A stretch of 64,000 nucleotides of DNA from Chitinophagaceae bacterium (GTDB lineage Bacteria; Bacteroidota; Bacteroidia; Chitinophagales; Chitinophagaceae): assembly GCA_016720825.1 (NCBI GenBank), contig JADKJV010000003.1, positions 1 through 64,000 on the forward strand, in the 5' to 3' direction. The notes beneath the pieces were generated by a model, which saw only the letters and a program-made list of their open reading frames with translations, was not told the origin of the DNA and did not search any database. Positions 28,901 to 37,606 of the stretch are shown here, piece after piece. Both the position numbers and the translations under genes were made by a program. Position 1 is the first letter of the stretch, and each line of letters begins with the position of its first letter.

Positions 28901-31900
28901 ACATTTTTATTCTCCACACCTAATAAGATACCATGTACTTCACCCAGGTTGGGGTTACCAATCACCGCATATTTTTTCCCGCCGGCCAGTGTTTCACTGA
29001 AATAAACAGATGGCGAAATACCCTGTTTGTTCCTGCGGAATTTCAGGTCCACCAGGTCCTGTATATTGAAATCAAGGTTATTTGCTTCGGGCCAGATCTT
29101 TAATGAATCGGTGGCACCAAAGGGACTCATCTTCAGCGGTATCCTTACTTCATAATAGTTACCGGAGAAATCATTACCGATACGGATTACAGCATCCAGG
29201 TCATCATCCTGCAGGGGCAGTGCGTTCTGTACTGACTCTGCGTGGATGAACATCGACATCTTGCCATACTGTGTCAGGTCGAGGTTCATGGTTTTGAAAA
29301 TACCACGGGCCTCATGCTGCGGCAGCTGGCAGACCTGCATGCTGAGTGACTGCTCATTCAGGAAAAGCGGTACGTTATTATTACTGAGCTGCTGCTGCCT
29401 TTCAATGCCGGGAGGAATCCGGTAAGGAATCGGCTGGCGGAGATCATTCTCTTCGATATTTACAGCCAGGGTGTTTACGGTTGTCGGGTCAGGTGCCGGT
29501 AAATTGGTGAACTGACCGGTTGTATCAATATTGTTCCTGAATTTCCTCCACTGGTTGCGCACCAGTTCCAGTTTACCAAAACGCATTACCACAGAATCAT
29601 CAAAGTTGGTGGCATACATCCTGATAAAACGGATGGATTTGAAATCGGGGATATTACCCACTTTCTGCTGGTACTGGTCAACCGGGATACGGAAGAGGTA
29701 CCAGGTTTCAGGACGGGTTGTGTTGTTGGCCAGGTTTACATTCACCACCCTTTTATCCGTGATATAATTTGAACCCACAGGCATATTCGGCTGTATGTCC
29801 ACTTTATACTGGAAATACTCTTCCACTTCGTTCATGGTATTATCCCGGTTCAGCTCTTCTGCATCGGGATACTGTGTGAAGGCATTTACGAAATTGGAAC
29901 TGTTATTTGAAATGGGTGAGTTACCATGCGGGTTGTTGATGTCTTTATAACGTGCCAGGATACCTGCATTTGATTGCTCATAAAATGCATCACGGTAAGG
30001 TTTGAAGTTATCGGCAGAAGGATCGGTGGACGCGCGCTGGTAAACCAGTGAACCCGGACCGAATGTGGTACGCAGGCTGGTCAGGTAAGGCGCGAACTTG
30101 GAAACTTCTGCAGTATCGGTTAAACCATCAAATCCCACATCCTGGAATTCACGGTCGGTGGGTTCATTGCTGAACGCATTGGTAATTTGCTGCGGATTGG
30201 AAGGTACGCGGCCCCATACCGTGCTGTTGTCAACCGGCGAATTAATCGTTGGCGTAGGTAATCCGTTCTCGTATTCACGTTTACCGTCTCTCAGCACATC
30301 TTCAGAAATATTACCGAGGTTGAAATACAGCTGGCCACCGTTGGGGTTGGATGTATTTTTAATAAACGGATCCTGTAACCAGAATTCGATGTATTCAATA
30401 TTACCTGTTTCGAAATCGGTCTGGTCAATATTACGCATCAAACCGCCCCATGATCTTTTGGGATCAAGTAAACGCCCATTCGTATTGATCTTCGTTGGAT
30501 CAGCCTGGAAATTATACGGACCTCTTTCTTTGGGATAGAAGGCGATATCAAAAGTGGTGAGTAATCCTTCACCAAGCTGTGTGCTGCGTTTCGGGAAAAT
30601 TTCTTTCTGGTAAACCTGGCGCACTTCCGGTTTGGATAATTCCTCCAGGTCGTTGCGCAACGGGTTATTTGAATTCCTTTTCTCCTGCAGGATCGGTTCA
30701 ATCTGGTACCAGGCTGTTTTAGCACGGCCGTATCCGCTGCGGAGATCATTATTAAATGCAGACTCAGGGAATAAACCATTGCCCTGGGGAATGGAAGCGA
30801 GTGTCCAGCTGGTTAACGGGAAACGGAGATCCAGTCCGGAGCGGGTTCCTTCAAAATCATCAATATATACCTGGCCTTCATTGCCCTTTCCGATTTGTTT
30901 GGCGTGGCCGGGATCGAGCACAGCTACCTCTGCATAAGAAGAGATGGTTGACATCTCACGGGTGGAATAGAAAGGCAGTTTATCGAGCCATTTGGTTAAC
31001 CGGGGTAAATTATTGCGGTAATCCAGGTCAGCACCGTACATGCGGTTCTTGATAGGATCTTCACCGTAAGATTGTTTGATAAAGAAAGGCCTTTCGCCCA
31101 GGCTCACCATCGTGGCACCCAGTGATAATTTTTTACTGGCGATGTAATCAATCCGAACGCCCATGAAACTTTTCTGCTGCAATCCGAAGGCACCCTGGTT
31201 TTCAAACTGGATATTTACCGGAACACCTGATTGCAAGATCGCAGAATTGGTTACACGCAGCGTACCGAGATCATAATTGATTTCATAATCCACATTCTCC
31301 TGCAGGGTCTGTCCGTTGGCAGTAACCGTTACTGATCCGCGGGGGATATTATAACCTAACTGGTATTCACCGCTGCCGGATGTACCATTCATACCGTTCA
31401 TGCCATTCATACCATTAGCACCGGCCATACCATTCACCCCTACTCCACTTTGCGGTGTGCCGCTGGATTTGGATTTACCGGTAATCTTAAACCGGTTCAG
31501 GTTGGCATAGTTCTGCGCAATCGCCTTAATGGTATCATACAATGGATAATACAGATACTTGTCCCGCTTTAGCTGGGTATCATATATATAATCCATGTCG
31601 TGCCCGAACGGTTCGAGCACAGGGAATATAATCCGGCTTTGCGTTGAAATCACCGTATACCCCTCCACAAAGTCAAACATACCATCAGGCTGCGGGTCAT
31701 TCTGGTTATTCAACCGGTCGAGGTTAACGAGCGAAATAATGGGAGCACCCTGTAAAGAAGCGATCACATCATTTGGCGGCATGTATCTTTTTTCACCGAG
31801 ACTGGGCTCTTCGTATTTTACATCGAGCTGGAAATCCTGGCGTTCAAGCTGGCCATAACCTACAGAATATACGTTCTTCATCATCAGGTCCCAGATCGGA

Positions 31901-33393
31901 AGATTGGTACGCTGTGATGTTGCTTTCAATAATTTCAGGCAGAGTACCCGCTGGGTAGTACCGGTCGTATCAGGCGGTACATCCTGTGAAAACTCACCCA
32001 CCTGGAATACACGGCCGTTATAGGTGTACTGGTAAGCCACACCTAATACTTCATCCGGCATCAGCGGCTGGTTCAGTGAAATGAAACCTACCTGGGGATT
32101 CATGAAATAATCAACATTCTGCTGCAGTTTCCGTGCAAATGTTTTTTCAAAATCCTGAACCGGTGATAACAGGAAACCGGGACCGGTCAGCACACTTTGT
32201 ACCTGTGTTGAATTCCTGGCGTTCGGGTTATTGCGGAGCAGGTCATACAAACCATTGGCACCGTTGAAAGGTTTCTGGTCTGTGTTACCATTGGGGAAAG
32301 GATGGAAAGGATTGGTTTCACCCAGGTCCATCAGCGCAACCACATCACGCGTATCGGTAGTGGCACCATTGCGGTTAGTAACCCACACTTCCATTCTCAG
32401 GATCTGTACCGGTGAATTCACAACCGGCAATTGTTTCATTGCCTTGTTATAATTCGTGCGGAAATATTGTGCTACGAGGAAGTGCCTGTTCTCATCATAC
32501 TCATCCGCTTTTAACTGGAATGTCTGTGATGCACTTCCGCCCTGCAAACCGAGTGTTTGTTTTTGGGATTGCTGCGTGGCTATAACGGTTGTGATAAACA
32601 ATTTTCCAAACTGCAGCTGTGTTTTCACACCGAATAATGACTGCGCCCCGGGAATCAGTGTTCCGCGGGAAGAGAAGCTGGTGTTACCCGCCTGGAATTG
32701 TTTCAGGATCTCATCATCCTTGCCATGATAATCCAGCTTGAGCTGGTTTTCATAGTTAAAATTCGCAAGGGTATTGAAGTTGATTGGCAGTTTCAGTTTA
32801 TCCCCGATGCTGGCATCCACCTGCAACTGGGTATTCATGTTGAAATCAAGACCGCCATTGCGCCTGGCCCTTTCAGGAAGGGTGGGATTTTTCAGGTTCT
32901 GTCCCTGGTAACCCAATAACAGGTCCACGTTACCGGAAGGTTTGATATCCACTTTCCCGGAACCCATGATCCGGTTAAACCAGTCGGCAGAAACTTTGAA
33001 TTTGGGTTTATACAGCCGGCGGTTCATGTTAGCCAGCAGGGCTGCCCGTTTGCGGAAATATTCTTCTTCGTCTTTCTTTCCCTGGAGTCTTAAAAATTCT
33101 TCCATGGAATAAGAGGTCGGAGTGCGGTAATACCGGTTCCCGATCTTTTCCACGATATAATACTGTTTGGTTTTGGGATCGTATTCAACGGTCCTTTTGA
33201 TAAAGGACGTATCCCTGAAATCAAATGTATTGCGGTTGGGGTTTGAGTAGGGGTCGCCGTAACGTTCAGTTAATGGATAACGGGTGGTATCGGCGGGGTT
33301 CGGGTAATATCCTGCGCGGGCCGGGGCACCGGCCATCAGCACGAGTGAAAACAGTACGATTGTACGGAGGATATGAGCAGTCTTCGGGTTCAA
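25960..33393 (-). CDS. sprA: Type IX secretion system outer-membrane translocon SprA/Sov
   Basis: SprA forms the very large (36-strand) outer-membrane barrel through which T9SS cargo leaves the cell. At 2477 residues it has the family's size. There is a signal peptide (ending PARA), then the conserved N-terminus YYIVEKIGNRYYRTP and FRKRAALLANMNRR, and the plug/periplasmic motifs IPRGSVTVTANGQTLQENVDY region, VYIDDFEGTRSGLDLR and YPKERGPYNF. The C-terminus ends LQVRISLAQ. Two low-complexity insertions are unusual: an NGMNGMNGMNG run near residue 650, and an Asn/Lys/Gly/Gln-rich stretch at about 1890-2000. It lies 44 bases after ruvA, an adjacency common in Bacteroidota. The two cargo proteins in this window would be its clients. 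Confidence 0.97.
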   Translation of the reverse strand: MNPKTAHILRTIVLFSLVLMAGAPARAGYYPNPADTTRYPLTERYGDPYSNPNRNTFDFRDTSFIKRTVEYDPKTKQYYIVEKIGNRYYRTPTSYSMEEFLRLQGKKDEEEYFRKRAALLANMNRRLYKPKFKVSADWFNRIMGSGKVDIKPSGNVDLLLGYQGQNLKNPTLPERARRNGGLDFNMNTQLQVDASIGDKLKLPINFNTLANFNYENQLKLDYHGKDDEILKQFQAGNTSFSSRGTLIPGAQSLFGVKTQLQFGKLFITTVIATQQSQKQTLGLQGGSASQTFQLKADEYDENRHFLVAQYFRTNYNKAMKQLPVVNSPVQILRMEVWVTNRNGATTDTRDVVALMDLGETNPFHPFPNGNTDQKPFNGANGLYDLLRNNPNARNSTQVQSVLTGPGFLLSPVQDFEKTFARKLQQNVDYFMNPQVGFISLNQPLMPDEVLGVAYQYTYNGRVFQVGEFSQDVPPDTTGTTQRVLCLKLLKATSQRTNLPIWDLMMKNVYSVGYGQLERQDFQLDVKYEEPSLGEKRYMPPNDVIASLQGAPIISLVNLDRLNNQNDPQPDGMFDFVEGYTVISTQSRIIFPVLEPFGHDMDYIYDTQLKRDKYLYYPLYDTIKAIAQNYANLNRFKITGKSKSSGTPQSGVGVNGMAGANGMNGMNGMNGTSGSGEYQLGYNIPRGSVTVTANGQTLQENVDYEINYDLGTLRVTNSAILQSGVPVNIQFENQGAFGLQQKSFMGVRIDYIASKKLSLGATMVSLGERPFFIKQSYGEDPIKNRMYGADLDYRNNLPRLTKWLDKLPFYSTREMSTISSYAEVAVLDPGHAKQIGKGNEGQVYIDDFEGTRSGLDLRFPLTSWTLASIPQGNGLFPESAFNNDLRSGYGRAKTAWYQIEPILQEKRNSNNPLRNDLEELSKPEVRQVYQKEIFPKRSTQLGEGLLTTFDIAFYPKERGPYNFQADPTKINTNGRLLDPKRSWGGLMRNIDQTDFETGNIEYIEFWLQDPFIKNTSNPNGGQLYFNLGNISEDVLRDGKREYENGLPTPTINSPVDNSTVWGRVPSNPQQITNAFSNEPTDREFQDVGFDGLTDTAEVSKFAPYLTSLRTTFGPGSLVYQRASTDPSADNFKPYRDAFYEQSNAGILARYKDINNPHGNSPISNNSSNFVNAFTQYPDAEELNRDNTMNEVEEYFQYKVDIQPNMPVGSNYITDKRVVNVNLANNTTRPETWYLFRIPVDQYQQKVGNIPDFKSIRFIRMYATNFDDSVVMRFGKLELVRNQWRKFRNNIDTTGQFTNLPAPDPTTVNTLAVNIEENDLRQPIPYRIPPGIERQQQLSNNNVPLFLNEQSLSMQVCQLPQHEARGIFKTMNLDLTQYGKMSMFIHAESVQNALPLQDDDLDAVIRIGNDFSGNYYEVRIPLKMSPFGATDSLKIWPEANNLDFNIQDLVDLKFRRNKQGISPSVYFSETLAGGKKYAVIGNPNLGEVHGILLGVENKNVESACTEIWYNELRLSHMNEEGGWAAIARTDIKLADLGMINLSGTIRKAGFAPLEQRVNDRSRKDVVTLDASATIEAGKLLPKKLGIQIPVYMGISQTKSDPKYDPYDLDIKLKDKLDATSGAAKDSIRNDAQDVTTIKTFNLTNVKKLKVDGKRPKIWSVTNFDFNYSYIQILSHNPMVENDEMRRTRGAIGYSYSPQVKPLMPFKKLFKSRSPWLALIRDFNFTPAPSQIAFRADLFRQFGATRPRNIGGGPYKIPETYNKFFTFDRYYILQWNLTQSISIDFQAVNNARVDEPIGRIDSKLKKDSIRENLFKGGRNTQYRQDLTVSYNVPTSKIPLLSWTTLRATYNTKYNWLAASLLAREQGNILANTQTKTINGELKFEDLYNKSRFLRAVYSQSSTNNSGNNNTGNPANGKDNGKDGGKGKDNKDKGKSNKNNSGDKNNQQADQNNPNQQQQQVLPGMPNSGNKLDTAGKKGKKKGHVKKPKVKKVKEKKDPNRPLPEVGNIPKFFVRLLTSLKRVGIQYTEDLGTTLPGYLDSTQLLGSNLRSGQPGLKYILGYQPDTNWINRLGTKGLMSRDSLVTAMIQQRYNQRLNLTAQVSPFRDFNIDITLDKTFDKQYSELYKDTTGTAGLTRLNPYALGSFNISYISYQTMFRKFNPTVVSETFRQFENNRVILSKKLGGLNPYQGGVLGTDGYYKGYGRYAQDVVIPSFLAAYTNKDPLSVKLIKNDNPKLKANPFSGIMPRPNWSLTYNGLSRLKGMDKIFTSFSLRHGYHSSLSMNSFNTALLFTDPFRVGYPYFRDTLTGNYIPYFLVPNITIQESFDPLIGLDITFSNQMNVRFEYKKSRQLSLSLVDYQLAENHSTEISFGFDWRKKNVPLIRNIKIGKNGMKMTNDMTFRMDFSLRDDATANSKLDQGTSFGTAGQKVIRIAPSIDYIVNDRISVKLYFEQNRTIPKISNAFPITNTRGGLQVRISLAQ

Positions 33394-33437
33394 TGTTTTT
33401 TCTCCAAATCAATTAGTTCCTGAAAATAGTGGCTTAA

Positions 33438-34019
33438 CTACAGGTTACGGAGTGCTTTTTTAATCAGTTCCTCAACGGATATGCCGGGATGGGATGCCAG
33501 GGTCTTTTCCAATGCCTGTGCAGCTGCTTGTCTGTTGATTCCCAGCGCCGTCAGTGCATTTAACGCATCTTGCTGCAAAGTATTGTTTTTCAGGGCTGAA
33601 ATATTTGAATCCGGCCCTTTTTTCTCCAGCTTATCCCGCAGCTCCAAAACCAGCCTTTCGGCCGTTTTTTTACCGATTCCTTTTATACCCTCCAGGGTCC
33701 TGCTGTCACCCTGTACGATGGCCTGAGCCAACTCGCTGGGTTTCATATATGACAACATCACCCGGGCAGTTGATGCACCCACCCCTGAAACACTCAGCAG
33801 CAGCAGGAACATCTCCTTTTCCGCCTGGTCAGCAAACCCATACAAAATATGGGCATCTTCCCGGATCAGGAGGGCTGTAAACAGGGTCCCCCGGTCCAGA
33901 GATTGTATGGCAGAATAGGTATTCAGGCTGATTTGTACGTCATAACCCACGCCATTTACGTCAACTTGTAAAGAAGAAGGGGTTTTGTGTACAAATTCAC
34001 CTCTCAGAAAAGCGATCAT
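33438..34019 (-). CDS. ruvA: Holliday junction branch-migration protein RuvA
   Basis: RuvA binds four-way junctions as a tetramer and positions the RuvB helicase. The 193-residue protein has the N-terminal OB fold (MIAFLRGEFVHKTPSSLQVDVNG start), two helix-hairpin-helix motifs (LLSVSGVGASTARVML; LEGIKGIGKKTAERLVLELRD) and the C-terminal three-helix domain that contacts RuvB (DALNALTALGINRQAAAQAL). The length is usual. It is followed by sprA on the same strand. ruvB and ruvC are not in the window. Confidence 0.96.
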   Translation of the reverse strand: MIAFLRGEFVHKTPSSLQVDVNGVGYDVQISLNTYSAIQSLDRGTLFTALLIREDAHILYGFADQAEKEMFLLLLSVSGVGASTARVMLSYMKPSELAQAIVQGDSRTLEGIKGIGKKTAERLVLELRDKLEKKGPDSNISALKNNTLQQDALNALTALGINRQAAAQALEKTLASHPGISVEELIKKALRNL

Positions 34020-34095
34020 GTCTGCGAAAATAGGGAAATTGACCTGAACATATAAACAGTATATTCGTGCCCAATAATTTCAGATTCAGACCCAA

Positions 34096-35088
34096 ATGAG
34101 CAATAAAATCACCGCAGCCATCACATCAGTCGCTGGCTATGTTCCCGAAGACAAACTGACAAATTTCGACCTCGAGAAAATGGTAGATACCAACGACGAG
34201 TGGATCAGGACCCGTACGGGCGTTGAAGAACGCAGGATCCTGAAGGGCGATGGCCTCGCCACCTCGGATATGGTGGTGCCTGCCGTCAGGTCACTTTGTG
34301 AAAAAAGAGGGATCAGCCCGGAAGACATTGATTGCCTGATTGTAGGCACAGTGACTCCGGATATGGTGTTCCCTTCCACGGCCAACATTGCCTGCGATAA
34401 ACTGGGTGCAAAAAATGCCTGGGGGTTTGACCTGGCAGCCGCCTGTTCCGGTTTCTTATATTCCTTAACGGTAGGTGCCAGCCTGATTGAAAGCGGTCGG
34501 TATAAAAAAGTAGTGGTTTGCGGGGCTGATAAAATGAGTGCCATTGTTGACTACCAGGACCGGGCCACCTGTATCATTTTCGGGGATGGTGCCGGCGCTG
34601 TTTTGCTGGAACCCAACACAGATGGTTATGGGGTGCTTGACAGTATCCTGAGAAGTGATGGCAGTGGCGCCAATTACCTGCACATGAAAGCGGGTGGTTC
34701 TAAAAAACCTGCTTCGGTTGAAACGGTGATGGCCCGCGAGCATTTTGCTTACCAGGAAGGACAGGCTGTTTTCAAATTCGCGGTGAAAGGCATGGCTGAT
34801 GTAAGTGCTGAATTACTGGAGAAAAATAATCTGACCGGAGATGATATCGCCTGGCTGGTTCCTCACCAGGCCAACCTGCGCATCATTGATGCTACGGCAA
34901 ACCGCATGGGTTTGACGAAGGAAAAGGTGATGATCAACATCCAGAAATACGGCAACACAACTGCCGGTACTATTCCGCTTTGTTTGTGGGAATGGGAAGA
35001 CAAGCTGAAGAAAGGGGATAATGTAGTGTTATCTGCTTTTGGGGGCGGGTTTACCTGGGGCGCGACCTTAATCAAGTGGGGATATTAA
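34096..35088 (+). CDS. fabH: 3-oxoacyl-[acyl-carrier-protein] synthase III
   Basis: FabH condenses acetyl- or branched acyl-CoA with malonyl-ACP to start fatty acid synthesis. It has 330 residues, with the catalytic triad visible: Cys in DLAAACSGFLY near residue 115, His in WLVPHQANLRI near 255 and Asn in KYGNTTAGTIPL near 285. The N-terminal NDEWIRTRTGVEERR motif is characteristic. It is transcribed divergently from ruvA with a 76-base gap. plsX/rpmF, often adjacent, are not here. A hairpin repeat starts six bases after the stop. Confidence 0.96.
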   Translation: MSNKITAAITSVAGYVPEDKLTNFDLEKMVDTNDEWIRTRTGVEERRILKGDGLATSDMVVPAVRSLCEKRGISPEDIDCLIVGTVTPDMVFPSTANIACDKLGAKNAWGFDLAAACSGFLYSLTVGASLIESGRYKKVVVCGADKMSAIVDYQDRATCIIFGDGAGAVLLEPNTDGYGVLDSILRSDGSGANYLHMKAGGSKKPASVETVMAREHFAYQEGQAVFKFAVKGMADVSAELLEKNNLTGDDIAWLVPHQANLRIIDATANRMGLTKEKVMINIQKYGNTTAGTIPLCLWEWEDKLKKGDNVVLSAFGGGFTWGATLIKWGY

Positions 35089-35093
35089 ATTCT

Positions 35094-35234
35094 TTAACCA
35101 CAAAGCACACAAAGAAATAACAAAGTGCACAAAGAATTCAGCTAAGCATTACAAGCTTTGCTATTCTTTAAGAGAATCTAAATAATTGTACTCTCTTTGT
35201 GAACCTTGTTGAAACTTTGTGCCCTTTGTGGTAA
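35094..35234. repeat. ACCACAAAG...CTTTGTGGT hairpin repeat, copy 4
   Basis: Left end TTAACCACAAAGCACACAAAG; right end CTTTGTGCCCTTTGTGGTAA. The inner part has degenerate arms (AACAAAGTGCACAAAGAATT and CTCTTTGTGAACCTTGTTG). It lies between the convergent fabH and DinB genes. Confidence 0.8.
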
Positions 35235-35247
35235 AAAATAAATTTAT

Positions 35248-35742
35248 CTATTTCTTGTTCCTGCAAAAAACCACAAAGTCCGTTTGCGGCAGTTTCCCCA
35301 CTCCCAACTGATGTAACATCGTTATCAGCTGCCCCCGGTGGTAAGTACCATGGTTAAACACATGCAGCATCATCTGGTACAGCGGCTGTTTAAATTGTTC
35401 CTTGTGTGCGTTGGTGTACATGAATACATGATCAAAGGAGTGATCGCTGGCATTGGAAATCCATTCCTCCCAGAGTCTGGATTGTTGTTGTAAGCCTTTT
35501 ACAACATCTGCCGTATTACCGGTAAAATTTTCGCTGGGGCGCTGGATGCGTTCCTGGAGTTTCATCCGCTGCCACCAGGCGCTCTCGGCATCCCACATGT
35601 GCAGTAAAGTCGTGTGCAGGCTGGCGAAACTGCTTTTCACTTCCTCCACCTGTTTTTCGGGAGGGAGAGATAAAATCAGGTCGGTCAGTTTTTGTGTGGC
35701 CCAGATATTATAGGCGGCCAGTTCTTTCAGGATTTCCTTCAT
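35248..35742 (-). CDS. DinB-family putative metal-dependent protein
   Basis: 164 residues, a four-helix DinB/YfiT-like protein. The three metal-binding His residues are visible as HTTLLHMWDAE (about residue 45-51) and HVFNHGTYHRGQL near 130-138. The latter, HxxxHRGQ, is the family hallmark. Members include bacillithiol-dependent transferases and proteins of unknown function; nothing here tells which. It stands alone, convergent with fabH. Confidence 0.85.
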   Translation of the reverse strand: MKEILKELAAYNIWATQKLTDLILSLPPEKQVEEVKSSFASLHTTLLHMWDAESAWWQRMKLQERIQRPSENFTGNTADVVKGLQQQSRLWEEWISNASDHSFDHVFMYTNAHKEQFKQPLYQMMLHVFNHGTYHRGQLITMLHQLGVGKLPQTDFVVFCRNKK

Positions 35743-35823
35743 TTCAGCGTTTCAGTTTTCTGCATGATTGGAATTAAAAGGATATTTGCAGTGTTCCTGT
35801 CAAAATAAAATTCTTTCATCCAT

Positions 35824-37053
35824 ATGTCAGCGAATAGTTTTCCACCGAAAAAACCGGTCCTTACCGGATGGAGCTCACAGGCCGTTCATGGCGGGCACCG
35901 CCAGGACCCGATGTACGCGCACCTGGTTCCCATTTATGCCAGCAGCACTTTTGTATTCGATAATGCCGAACAAGGCATGCGGAGATTCAGTGGCCAGGAA
36001 GAAGGTTATATCTATGGCCGCTGGGGCAATCCCACATTTACAGAAGCAGAAGAAAAAATTGCCGGACTGGAAACATTCGGCCTGGATATGGAAGTCAAAG
36101 GAATCCTGCATGCTTCAGGGATGGCAGCTATATCAACTTTATTACTGTCAACACTCCGTCCCGGCGATAAAGTGCTGAGTCATTTTTCCCTCTATGGCGG
36201 CACGGATGGTTTCCTTACCCAACTCCTGCCCCAATTGGGTATTGATGCGGTGATCACCGACCTGCGCGATCTTGATAATGCAGAGGACTGCATGAAAAAA
36301 GACCCGGCTATTAAAATGCTTTACCTGGAAACGCCGGCAAATCCCACGATACAATGTGTGGACCTTGAATCACTGACGGCACTGGCCAGGCATTATAATT
36401 TAATCACGGCCTGCGACAATACATTTGCCACACCTTACCTGCAGCAGCCTTTTAAATACGGAACTGATTATGTGGTGCATTCAACCACCAAATTCCTGAA
36501 TGGCCATGGTACTGCAATTGGTGGCATCTTACTCGGAAAGGATATGGAGAAGATGCAAACGGTACAAACAAAAACGCATCGCTTACTCGGTGGCAATGCC
36601 AATCCCTTTGATGCATTCCTGCTCATACAGGGAATGAAAACGCTTGAGTTGCGCATGGATCGCCATTGCCGCAATGCGATGGATGTTGCCAATTTCCTCA
36701 ATAGTCATTCCGCGGTAGCTCACGTAAATTATACCGGCCTGCCCAATCATCCCGATTATGAAGTAGCGGCCAAACAAATGCGTCACCCCGGTGCGATGCT
36801 GAGCTTTGAATTAAAAGGTGGTTTACAGGGCGGCATTGATTTCATGAACAAACTGCAGATGTGTGTGCGCACCGTTTCATTGGGCACCTGCGATACGCTG
36901 CTCTCCCATCCGGCATCTATGACACATTACAGTGTGCCGAAAGCAGAGCGGGAGAAATATGGAATTACGGAGGGGTTGATACGAATGAATGTGGGGATTG
37001 AGAATGTGGAGGATATAGTTAACGATTTGGAACAAGCTTTGGCTGGTATTTAA
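35824..37053 (+). CDS. PLP-dependent transsulfuration-family enzyme (Cys/Met metabolism)
   Basis: 409 residues of the Cys/Met metabolism PLP family. Seen are YGRWGNPT (phosphate contact), HASGMAAISTLLLS, LETPANPT, DNTFATPYLQQP and the PLP-binding Lys in VHSTTKFLNGHG near residue 220, with SLGTCDTLLSHPASMTH late. Methionine gamma-lyases have an active-site Cys after SLYG; here it is Gly (FSLYGGTDGF), which argues for a cystathionine gamma-lyase, gamma-synthase or O-acetylhomoserine-type reaction. Exact substrate not determinable. A TATTTGC box is ~30 bases upstream. The stop codon TAA is the first part of a hairpin repeat. Confidence 0.88.
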   Translation: MSANSFPPKKPVLTGWSSQAVHGGHRQDPMYAHLVPIYASSTFVFDNAEQGMRRFSGQEEGYIYGRWGNPTFTEAEEKIAGLETFGLDMEVKGILHASGMAAISTLLLSTLRPGDKVLSHFSLYGGTDGFLTQLLPQLGIDAVITDLRDLDNAEDCMKKDPAIKMLYLETPANPTIQCVDLESLTALARHYNLITACDNTFATPYLQQPFKYGTDYVVHSTTKFLNGHGTAIGGILLGKDMEKMQTVQTKTHRLLGGNANPFDAFLLIQGMKTLELRMDRHCRNAMDVANFLNSHSAVAHVNYTGLPNHPDYEVAAKQMRHPGAMLSFELKGGLQGGIDFMNKLQMCVRTVSLGTCDTLLSHPASMTHYSVPKAEREKYGITEGLIRMNVGIENVEDIVNDLEQALAGI

Positions 37054-37140
37054 CCACAAAGAGCACAAAGAAATACAATAAGTTCACAATGTCTTTATCT
37101 TAGTGTTCTTTGTGTATTCCTTTGTGGCCTTTGTGGTAAA
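37052..37140. repeat. ACCACAAAG...CTTTGTGGT hairpin repeat, copy 5
   Basis: Left end TTAACCACAAAGAGCACAAAG; right end CTTTGTGGCCTTTGTGGTAA, with GTGTTCTTTGTGTATTCC mirroring AATACAATAAG inside. It overlaps the stop of the transsulfuration gene and separates it from the GNAT gene. Confidence 0.8.
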
Positions 37141-37155
37141 AATTTTTTTTCAAAA

Positions 37156-37605
37156 ATGGAAATAAAAATCAGAAGAGCACTCCCCGCCGATTGCCCCCGC
37201 TTACTCGAACTCGTCCACGAACTGGCCGTTTATGAAAAAGCCCCCGACGAAGTAACCGTAACACTCGATCACTTCACACAAAGTGGTTTTGGTCCCAATC
37301 CGGTATGGTGGGCTTTTGTTGCAGAGGTTGACGGCATCATTGCCGGCTTTGCTTTATACTATATCCGTTATTCAACCTGGAAGGGACAGGCCATGTACCT
37401 GGAAGACATCCTGGTTACTGAATCCATGCGCGGGAATAAGATTGGCGCTAAATTATTTGACCGGCTGATTGAAGAAGCGAAAGAGAAAAAATTCAACCGG
37501 ATTATATGGCAGGTGCTGGAATGGAATGAACCAGCGATTAATTTCTATAAAAAATACAATGCGGAATTTGACCCGGAATGGGTGAATTGTTCAATCTGGA
37601 TTTAA
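37156..37605 (+). CDS. GNAT-family N-acetyltransferase
   Basis: 149 residues with the GNAT fold: N-terminal IRRALPADCPRLLELVHELAVYE, beta-4 YLEDILVTESMRGNKIGAKLFDRL (acetyl-CoA pyrophosphate loop R/GNKIG), and a C-terminal WQVLEWNEPAINFYKKYNAEFD that is typical of the diamine N-acetyltransferase subgroup (spermidine/thialysine-type). The substrate is inferred only. It is convergent with fabD, with one base between them. Confidence 0.88.
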   Translation: MEIKIRRALPADCPRLLELVHELAVYEKAPDEVTVTLDHFTQSGFGPNPVWWAFVAEVDGIIAGFALYYIRYSTWKGQAMYLEDILVTESMRGNKIGAKLFDRLIEEAKEKKFNRIIWQVLEWNEPAINFYKKYNAEFDPEWVNCSIWI

Positions 37606-37606
37606 C

